A stretch of DNA of 18,988 nt from Candidatus Zixiibacteriota bacterium (GTDB lineage: Bacteria; Zixibacteria; MSB-5A5; SM1-73): contig JAGMFA010000020.1 of assembly GCA_023127875.1 (NCBI GenBank), forward strand, positions 1 through 18,988, in the 5' to 3' direction. Shown here piece after piece: positions 13,928 through 18,988 of this stretch (position 1 is its first letter; each line of letters opens with the position of its first letter). Both the position numbers and the translations under genes were made by a program. The notes under the pieces were generated by a model, which had not been told where the DNA came from, ran no database searches, and saw only the letters and a program-made list of their open reading frames with translations.

Positions 13928-14197
13928 ATGCATTTCATTTTTGGCTACACTCGTGAAGTTCCGGTCAAGATAGAAAGGGAGGCGTCAAAGTTAGCTTTAG
14001 TTGGACTTGCCATTTTGATAGTTCTTCTCTTCATCTTTTTGACTTTTGAGGACATCGATGAAGAGATCCGTGCCTCTGACCTGATTTTCCGTGCACCGTC
14101 CAACTCAATTCAAATAGCTGGTGCGGATAATGCATTTGAAATCGATTCAGAAACTCTTTGGATTCATCCTGAAAGATTCATCCTGAAGGAGATCTGA
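13928..14197 (+). CDS. Small single-pass membrane protein, unknown
   Basis: An 89-residue protein. ATG at 13928 follows AAAGGAAAAAG, an adequate ribosome site. Residues about 23-40 (ALVGLAILIVLLFIFLTF) are a clear membrane segment, flanked by a basic N-terminal part (KIEREASK) and an acidic stretch (EDIDEEIR), so the N-terminus is probably cytoplasmic. The C-terminal 45 residues are polar. The last codons contain a repeated GATTCATCCTGAA (at about 14161-14173 and 14176-14188) that also occurs at 4669-4681, so the end of the protein is translated repeat. A terminator follows 73 nt later. Family not recognised. Confidence 0.55.
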   Translation: MHFIFGYTREVPVKIEREASKLALVGLAILIVLLFIFLTFEDIDEEIRASDLIFRAPSNSIQIAGADNAFEIDSETLWIHPERFILKEI

Positions 14198-14270
14198 ACT
14201 CAAAAACTCATCCCGTTTTCTGCGGGATTCGCAGAGTCAATAAAGCCCCAAGAGATCAGATGCTCCCCCG

Positions 14271-14302
14271 GTAAACCCCGCCCGAAAGCGGGGTTTACTT
14301 TT
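14271..14302 (+). terminator. Rho-independent terminator
   Basis: A perfect 11-bp GC-rich stem GTAAACCCCGC (14271-14281) with GCGGGGTTTAC (14288-14298), 6-nt loop CCGAAA, followed by TTTT. It lies 73 nt past the stop of the 89-residue gene and before the next gene's ribosome site, so the two plus-strand genes are probably separate transcripts. Confidence 0.75.
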
Positions 14303-14370
14303 GAAAAACAGCCAAGCCTTCACGGCTTAGCTGGCAAGCTGGAAATTCAAATGAAGAGGTGATAAAAAAA

Positions 14371-14799
14371 ATGAAATTCAAAACATTGGTTTTAACGATC
14401 CTGTTCCTACTTATGGCAAACGCTATCTGTTATGCCTGGAACTATCCCCGAGACGGCAAATTCAAACAGCTCTCTCCACATAACGATTCCTGGTTTTTTG
14501 TGGATGAAGAACACTGGGACATAAAAGCCCCGGACAAATGGCAGCACTTCACCGGTTTTTATGTCACTCAGAAGTTCTTGTCCAAATATATGAATAAATA
14601 TGTTTCCGCCGTGTTGGCTTTCTCCCTGGGGGTGGCTAAAGAATATGAGGATGGTTACCGGGAAGGCTGGAGTGCCAGAGATTTAGCTGCTAACACTCTG
14701 GGAATACTCTCTGCCATGTATGACAAACCCGATGCCAAAGTCCTTTGCACCTATGATCAAGAAAAGATAATGCTGAACTTCGTTTTCCCCTTGAGGTAA
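14371..14799 (+). CDS. Exported YfiM/DUF2279-like protein
   Basis: A 142-residue protein. I choose ATG 14371 because GAGGTGAT lies eight nt before it; a GTG at 14359 in the same frame overlaps that ribosome site. Residues 1-22 are a signal peptide (FKTLVLTILFLLMANAICYA, cleavage before WNYPRD). The body has DKWQHFTGFYVTQKF and then GVAKEYEDGYREGWSARDLAANTLGI, matching the order of motifs in YfiM/DUF2279 envelope proteins (DKxxHF, then G-K-E-x-x-D, then S-x-x-DLxAN). The biochemical role of that family is not established. It stands between terminator and repeat DNA, so it is probably a single-gene transcript. Family assignment is by motif memory. Confidence 0.65.
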   Translation: MKFKTLVLTILFLLMANAICYAWNYPRDGKFKQLSPHNDSWFFVDEEHWDIKAPDKWQHFTGFYVTQKFLSKYMNKYVSAVLAFSLGVAKEYEDGYREGWSARDLAANTLGILSAMYDKPDAKVLCTYDQEKIMLNFVFPLR

Positions 14800-14811
14800 C
14801 TTCTCTGGAGT

Positions 14812-14965
14812 GTCTGCCTTATGGTAATCAACTAAATATGTGGACATCCTTGCATTTGGAGACGATTCAGCTATGGTTAAAGGAGTTAAGGCGTTAGCCT
14901 TTTAAAAGGCCGCACGAACTCCTCAATATGTTAACTTATTTAGTCGAAGAGACCATTAGGCAGAC
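14812..14965. repeat. Nested palindromic element (MITE-like or structured RNA)
   Basis: Four stacked stems in order: GTCTGCCTTATGGT (14812-14825) with ACCATTAGGCAGAC (14952-14965), 13 of 14 paired; ACTAAATA (14831-14838) with TATTTAGT (14937-14944); AGGAGTT (14881-14887) with AACTCCT (14917-14923); and the self-palindrome GCCTTTTAAAAGGC (14897-14910). Arms are imperfect but continuous in order, giving a long hairpin of about 154 nt with side loops. There is no coding potential and no clear target-site duplication. Confidence 0.6.
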
Positions 14966-15280
14966 TTAAAATCAAACTGAATAGGGTATTACCGTAGGGA
15001 GAGCCCTTCAGGATGAACCCTCGTGGCTGTCCTTATTCCCTCACAGCTGATTATTAGGATTAAGCAGATACAAACATCCTTTCTCAAGATCCTACGGGCA
15101 AACCCCGCCAGAGGCGGGGCAAAAATCCGCTAAATCAGCTTCATCTGCTGTGAAGAAAAACTCGGACAGGGACGAGCCCTGTCCCTACGCTTGATGTTGG
15201 GGCAGGGGTTGAACCCCTGCCCCAACGAAGATTTCTCTCGTCGGTCAGAGCAGGTCGTTCAAAAAATAGGTTTTGAAGTG
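14966..15280. repeat. Intergenic hairpin cluster
   Basis: No gene. Hairpins: CCCCGCC/GGCGGGG (15103-15109 with 15113-15119); GGACAGGG/CCCTGTCC (15164-15171 with 15177-15184), followed by CTACGC; and a 15-bp inverted repeat of GTTGGGGCAGGGGTT with its complement (15196-15210 with 15212-15226). CCCTTCAGG-type phrases near 15005-15020 match those at 10047 and 10095. These are the same GTAG/CTAC-framed hairpins as in the cassette. Confidence 0.6.
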
Positions 15281-15355
15281 GTAGCCGCAACCTTCAGGTT
15301 GCGTATGTTTCTAAAAGTCAACCGAAGATCAGCGCAGGCTAAAGCCTGCGGCTAC
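15281..15355. repeat. Double-hairpin element in a GTAGC/GCTAC frame
   Basis: Outer arms GTAGC (15281-15285) and GCTAC (15351-15355). Inside are CGCAACCT/AGGTTGCG (15286-15293 with 15296-15303) and CGCAGGCT/AGCCTGCG (15333-15340 with 15343-15350), with a 29-nt spacer between the hairpins. It shows the same two-hairpin plan as 5061-5112 and 5661-5702. Confidence 0.7.
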
Positions 15356-15452
15356 ATCCATCCGTTTTATCCGTTGAATCCGCTGACCAATCCGTTCCAT
15401 CTGTTTAATCTGTTGGGAAATCTGTTGGGAATCTCTTTTCCCTATTTTTTCC

Positions 15453-15481
15453 TTGACAGAGATGCACTCAAACAGTATTAT
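15453..15481 (+). promoter_or_regulatory. Sigma-70-type promoter of the pseudogene copy
   Basis: TTGACA (15453-15458) and TATTAT (15476-15481) with an ideal 17-nt spacer. The equivalent site before the intact propeller gene is at 17285-17312. If active, it would transcribe through the pseudogene towards the outer-membrane barrel gene. Confidence 0.7.
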
Positions 15482-15524
15482 AGAATTAAGTCCGTAGCTC
15501 TAAAATCCCAAGATGGAGGTCTCC

Positions 15525-15697
15525 ATGTGCAAGGACAGGAGTTTTATCTTCGTTATCTCGATCATTTCATTGTCTTTTCCCTGTGTGTTTTGTGTAGTCC
15601 AACTCAGTGATCGCTACCATTAGGCTACCGGGTGAGTTAGGTGAAGTAGGTCAGCCTTGCGCCTTTACATACAACTCTCTTAACAACAAAATCTATG
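15525..15697 (+). pseudogene. Truncated, frameshifted 5' copy of the propeller gene
   Basis: Starts ATG TGC AAG like the gene at 17349 and keeps the hydrophobic leader (SFIFVISIISLSFP), but a 2-nt deletion near the signal-peptide end shifts the frame and leads to a TAG stop. Read in the corrected frame, the sequence SVIATIRLPGELGEVGQPCA matches SVIATIWLPDELGGVANPCA of the intact gene. It ends inside the first blade, at 15697. A ribosome site (ATGGAGGTCT) is still present. It is a dead fragment, not a gene. Confidence 0.85.
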
Positions 15698-15812
15698 GTT
15701 GACCGCAGTGTGACGAAGGTTGAATACAGATTTGATGGTGAATTCTGATGGGAAGAGTATGAATATTATCAGACTAAAAATCGATAGATTTCTTCAATTA
15801 TTAGGAGTAGCT

Positions 15813-17060
15813 ATGAAAACAAGAATAATGTTTCTGGTCATATTGTTTGGTTTTGTGCCGACCACTGTATATCCTATGGGGTTGTCGCCGGCGCGGGCTG
15901 TGGCAATGGGGGGAGCCTACACCGGCTTAGCCAAGGGGGTGTATGCGCCATTATATAATCCGGCCAATATTGGACTGTCGGGATACCAGGAGATTGGCAT
16001 TGAATTAGTCGGCGTTGGCGCGGAACTCTCAAATAACAGTTTCACTCTGGATGATTATAACGATTACACCGACGTCATTCTGACCGAAGAAGACAAATCA
16101 ACCATCCTGGGAAAGATACCGGCCAAAGGGCTAAAGGTAACGTCTGATATTGAAGTCAGCCTCATGTCGTTATCAATGGGACCATTTGTCCTATCCATCA
16201 ACGGCAATGCCGCGGCTGAAATCAATCTCGGCAAAGACGCTCTGGAGCTGTTTATGGAAGAAAATGCCCTTGTCGACACATTCTCCCTCGACGGTAGGTA
16301 TAACCAGGCGATTGCCTATGCCTCTGCCGGTCTTTCCTACGGAACATCCATTTATAAATCCGGAACCCGGCAATTAGCTGTTGGCGCAACCTTTAAGTAT
16401 ATCCGGGGATTAGGATATGGGAAAGTAACGGAACTCAGCGGTAGCGGCAGGGTAGATACTCTCATGCCCGGCTATGAAGGCGAGGGAACCATGATTGCCC
16501 AAACCGCCACAGGAGGCAGTGGGTATGCCGTCGATATAGGCACTGCGCTGAAACTGTCAGACAGCTACACGGCCGGTGTGGCTTTCATAAATATTTTGAG
16601 CAGTATTACCTGGGATAAGGATACCGAAGAGCATAGGAGCTATTTCCAGTTCAATACTATAGAAACACTGGATGATATTGATATTGAGGGGTCGGATGAA
16701 GACCCGATCGAGATTCCCAGTTTCAAATCAAATTTGCCTACGGTTATGAAAGTCGGTCTGGCAAACATAAGCGGTAAACTTCTCTGGGCGGTCGATTGGG
16801 AACAGGGGTTTAAGCAGGCCGCCGGGGTTTCATCTAAGCCGCGTCTTTCAGCCGGCGCCGAATACCGACTGATCGGATTCCTGCCATTGAGGGCCGGCTA
16901 CTCCATCGGCGGCGGTAAGGGATCAGTTATTTCCGGCGGTCTCGGTTTTGATTTGTCTCTCTTCTACCTTGATCTGGCAGTCTCCAACCATGGTGGTTTC
17001 AACTTCGGTGAAAAAAGCAAAGGGATTCATTTAGCCGTTTCAACCGGGCTCAGGTTCTAA
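15813..17060 (+). CDS. Outer-membrane beta-barrel protein (DUF5723/PorV-like)
   Basis: A 415-residue protein. ATG 15813 has AGGAG five nt upstream. Upstream in-frame codons reach back to a TTG at 15720 but have no ribosome site and would spoil the signal peptide. Residues 1 to about 20 are the signal peptide. The mature start SPARAVAMGGAYTGLAKGVYAPLYNPANIG is the typical opening of Bacteroidetes/FCB barrel proteins related to PorV, UPF0164 and DUF5723. The rest is alternating strands with Gly/aromatic girdles, ending in VSTGLRF; the C-terminal Phe is the usual signal for BAM-mediated insertion. The role may be transport or anchoring of secreted surface proteins, for which the neighbouring propeller is a candidate, but that is inference. 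Codons appear more GC-rich than those of the neighbours. The gene lies between two copies of the propeller leader. Confidence 0.75.
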   Translation: MKTRIMFLVILFGFVPTTVYPMGLSPARAVAMGGAYTGLAKGVYAPLYNPANIGLSGYQEIGIELVGVGAELSNNSFTLDDYNDYTDVILTEEDKSTILGKIPAKGLKVTSDIEVSLMSLSMGPFVLSINGNAAAEINLGKDALELFMEENALVDTFSLDGRYNQAIAYASAGLSYGTSIYKSGTRQLAVGATFKYIRGLGYGKVTELSGSGRVDTLMPGYEGEGTMIAQTATGGSGYAVDIGTALKLSDSYTAGVAFINILSSITWDKDTEEHRSYFQFNTIETLDDIDIEGSDEDPIEIPSFKSNLPTVMKVGLANISGKLLWAVDWEQGFKQAAGVSSKPRLSAGAEYRLIGFLPLRAGYSIGGGKGSVISGGLGFDLSLFYLDLAVSNHGGFNFGEKSKGIHLAVSTGLRF

Positions 17061-17348
17061 TTGAGCAGACACAAGAAAAATGTAAGGTAATCTGACGAGG
17101 AAATCAATCTTTCTGCTGGCAATGTGGACATTATCAGTTCCCATAGATCGGGTTGTGATCGCAGGGAGCTACCCGACAGATATGCCGACTAATCCGTTCT
17201 ATCCGTTTAATCCGTTGACCAATCTGTTCCATCTGTTTAATCTGTTGGGAAATCTGTTGGGAATCTCTTTTCTCTATTTTTCCCTTGACTAAAAACACTT
17301 AAATAGTATTATAGAATTGAGTCTATAACTCTAAATCAAGAGGTCTCT
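17061..17348 (+). repeat. Intergenic region with intact leader repeat
   Basis: Holds copy 2 of the duplicated leader from 17190: ATCCGTT/TCTGTT iterons (17190-17262), the promoter at 17285-17312 and the ribosome site AAGAGGT before the propeller gene. No terminator hairpin follows the barrel gene, so read-through into the propeller gene is possible. Confidence 0.65.
17285..17312 (+). promoter_or_regulatory. Sigma-70-type promoter of the propeller gene
   Basis: TTGACT (17285-17290) and TATTAT (17307-17312), 16-nt spacer, 36 nt before the start codon. Conservation with the decayed copy (15453-15481) of both hexamers and of TAGAATT after the -10 box supports it as a true promoter. Confidence 0.7.
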
Positions 17349-18988
17349 ATGTGCAAGAGCAAAAGTTTTATCCTTTTTATCCTGATCGTTTTGTTCTCCT
17401 TTCCCGCTTTGTGTTTTGCCCAATCCGACTCGGTCATCGCCACCATCTGGCTGCCGGATGAGTTAGGAGGAGTGGCTAATCCTTGTGCCTTTACGTACAA
17501 CTCCATTAACAACAAAATCTATGTTTGTGGGGGTGAAAGGGTTGTAGTTATAGACGGTGCAACCAATCAAAGGGTAGCTGGCATTACAGTCGGGAAAGAT
17601 GCAAACGCATTAGCCTACAATCCCACCAACAACAAAATCTACTGCGCCAATTATGGGAGTGACAACGTCACCATCATTGATGGAGCAGGTGATTCAGTAA
17701 TAGCCACAGTGGAGGTGGGGGATGAGCCCTGTGCTTTGGTCTACTGTGACACTAGCAACACAATCTACTGTGCTAATCGTTTGAGTGACAACCTCACCAT
17801 AATTGATGGAGAACTTAATTCGGTGATAGCCACAGTGGAGGTGGGAGAAGAGCCTGTGGCTTTAGCCTACAATCCCATCGACAACAAAATCTACTGTGCC
17901 AATTGTATTGGTGACTCCGTTTCCATCATTGACGGAGCAAGTGATTCGGTGATAACCACAGTCGGGGTGGGAAATGCCCCTCGTGCTTTAGCCTACAATT
18001 CCACCACCAACAAAATCTACTGCGCCAATTTTCGGAGTGGCAACGTCACCATCATTGATGGAGCCGGTGATACAGTGAGAACCACAGTGGAAGTGGAACA
18101 TTATCCCTGTGGTTTCGTCTACAATTCGACCAACAACAAGATATACTGCACCCTTCTGGAAAGCGATAGCGTCGCCATCATCGGCGGTCACGTCACAGTA
18201 ATCGATGGTGGAACTGATACGGTAATAACCACACTGCAACAGGTGGGATACCTCCCTCATGCCTTAGCCTACAATTGCGAGAACAACAAAACCTACTGCG
18301 CTTTCTCCGGACCTAATCCGGAAAGTGATAGTGTGGCCATCATTGATGGGGCAGATGATACGGTGATAACCATTGTGGCGGTGGGGTATGAGCCTGTGGC
18401 TTTGGCCTACAATCCCACCAACAACAAAATCTACTGCGCCAATGCGTCCAGTGCCAACGTCACTATCATTGATGGAGCAAATGATTCGGTCGTGGGCACG
18501 GTAATGGTAGGGGAGGGGCGCTCTACTTTAACCTACAATTCCGAAAACAGCCAAATTTACTGCGCCAATGAGTTCAATGCTAATGTTATTGTCATTGACG
18601 GAGCAGGGGATACAGTGACAAATAGGATGGGGACGGGAGATAGTTCTTATGCTTTAGTGTATAACCTAAAAAACAATAAAGTCTACTGTGCCAATCGGGG
18701 AAATGACAGCGTGACCATCATTGATGGAGCAAGTAATACGGTGAAAGCCACAGTGGGGGTGGACGACGAGCCTTGTGCTTTGGCCTACAATGACAGTAGC
18801 AACAAAATCTACTGCGCCAATTGGGGAAGTAACACTGTCACCGTCATTGACGGAGGAGGTGATACAGTGAGAGCGACAGTGCCGGTGGGTGAGGAGCCTT
18901 GTGCTTTGGCATACAATGGCATCAGCAACAAAGTCTACTGTGCCAATATGAATAGTGACAACGTGACCATCATTGATGGAGAAGGTGA
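17349..18988 (+). CDS. Secreted YVTN-type beta-propeller protein (3' end beyond window)
   Basis: The frame is open from ATG 17349 to the window edge, 546 complete codons. AGAGGT lies five to ten nt upstream. Residues 1-25 are a signal peptide (LFILIVLFSFPALCFA). The rest is about twelve repeats, mostly 42 residues, of the form AYNPTNNKIYCAN, GSDNVTIIDGA, DSVIATVEVG, EPCAL. Starts of the KIYC motif are spaced 120, 126, 126, 126, 126, 150, 138, 126, 126, 126 and 126 nt. These are blades of the YVTN (surface-layer/NHL-like) propeller. Nearly every blade has Cys where the classic motif has Val (YCAN instead of YVTN). Propellers of this type are secreted or surface-bound binding domains. A C-terminal sorting domain may lie past the edge. 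Blade DNA is very similar throughout, which suggests recent expansion. Confidence 0.85.
   Translation, partial: MCKSKSFILFILIVLFSFPALCFAQSDSVIATIWLPDELGGVANPCAFTYNSINNKIYVCGGERVVVIDGATNQRVAGITVGKDANALAYNPTNNKIYCANYGSDNVTIIDGAGDSVIATVEVGDEPCALVYCDTSNTIYCANRLSDNLTIIDGELNSVIATVEVGEEPVALAYNPIDNKIYCANCIGDSVSIIDGASDSVITTVGVGNAPRALAYNSTTNKIYCANFRSGNVTIIDGAGDTVRTTVEVEHYPCGFVYNSTNNKIYCTLLESDSVAIIGGHVTVIDGGTDTVITTLQQVGYLPHALAYNCENNKTYCAFSGPNPESDSVAIIDGADDTVITIVAVGYEPVALAYNPTNNKIYCANASSANVTIIDGANDSVVGTVMVGEGRSTLTYNSENSQIYCANEFNANVIVIDGAGDTVTNRMGTGDSSYALVYNLKNNKVYCANRGNDSVTIIDGASNTVKATVGVDDEPCALAYNDSSNKIYCANWGSNTVTVIDGGGDTVRATVPVGEEPCALAYNGISNKVYCANMNSDNVTIIDGEG

Larger units (their letters stand above)
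15358..15697 (+). repeat. Duplicated leader segment, copy 1 (decayed)
   Basis: Matches 17190-17523 almost throughout: ATCCGTT iterons, CTGTTGGGAAATCTGTTGGG, a promoter, a leader, the start codon and the first about 58 codons of the propeller gene. Similarity stops at AACAACAAAATCTATG, mid-codon in the first blade; beyond 15697 the sequence is unrelated to the propeller gene. Confidence 0.85.

Noticed and set aside
15191..15610. A 139-codon plus-strand open frame
   Set aside because: It is made of the hairpin repeats, ATCCGTT iterons and the decayed propeller leader in the wrong frame, and it reads through the promoter at 15453-15481. There is no ribosome site.
15720..15812. Upstream extension of the barrel gene from TTG 15720
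   Set aside because: No ribosome site, and the extra residues would bury the signal peptide. ATG 15813 with AGGAG is better.

Overview
The window looks like a piece of an uncultivated Gram-negative bacterial genome. It encodes two exported proteins of envelope type: a probable outer-membrane beta-barrel ending in Phe, and a secreted beta-propeller of 'YVTN' type. Promoters, ribosome sites and codon use fit genetic code 11. The mix of such barrels and propellers with very repeat-rich intergenic DNA suggests a candidate-phylum lineage of the FCB/Zixibacteria/WOR-3 kind. That placement is an inference from style, not from a marker gene. No rRNA, tRNA, CRISPR array, integrase or transposase was recognised.

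Region 1 (about 330-13531, all minus strand, read right to left) is a phage-derived structural cassette of twelve genes. In order of transcription: a very unusual prohead-protease / nucleotidyltransferase-like / ATP-dependent DNA ligase / LigD-type phosphoesterase fusion (13531-11168); a small membrane/coiled-coil protein; a helical protein; a probable head decoration protein; an HK97-fold major capsid protein (9317-8208); an Asp-box propeller with a tail/baseplate-like C-terminal domain; a probable head-completion/connector protein; two small unknowns; a secreted beta-sandwich protein; a large beta-helix, tail-spike-like protein with a signal peptide; and a holin-like membrane protein (1087-755). 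Terminase, portal, tape measure, tail tube, endolysin and integrase are all missing from the window, and the cassette starts at the ligase fusion, because the next genes upstream lie on the other strand. It is either a domesticated capsid-plus-fibre locus or one arm of a split prophage.

Region 2 (13532-14812) has two small plus-strand genes: a single-pass membrane protein followed by an intrinsic terminator, and an exported YfiM/DUF2279-like protein.

Region 3 (14812-18988) has a 154-bp nested palindromic element and several hairpin repeats, then a decayed copy of the promoter and 5' end of the propeller gene, an intact outer-membrane barrel gene, and the intact propeller gene, which runs off the right edge after about twelve 42-residue blades. 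The barrel gene sits between two copies of the same roughly 335-bp promoter/leader segment.

The other striking property is the intergenic DNA. Almost every junction in the cassette holds a dispersed repeat from one of at least seven families: degenerate 7-13-nt iterons of several sequences, GTCCGCC-type inverted repeats, and double-hairpin elements whose stems differ in sequence but keep base-pairing. Several repeats run into coding sequence. They seem to have supplied the signal peptides of the two exported cassette proteins, the C-terminal tail of the ligase fusion, and the linker between its ligase and phosphoesterase domains.
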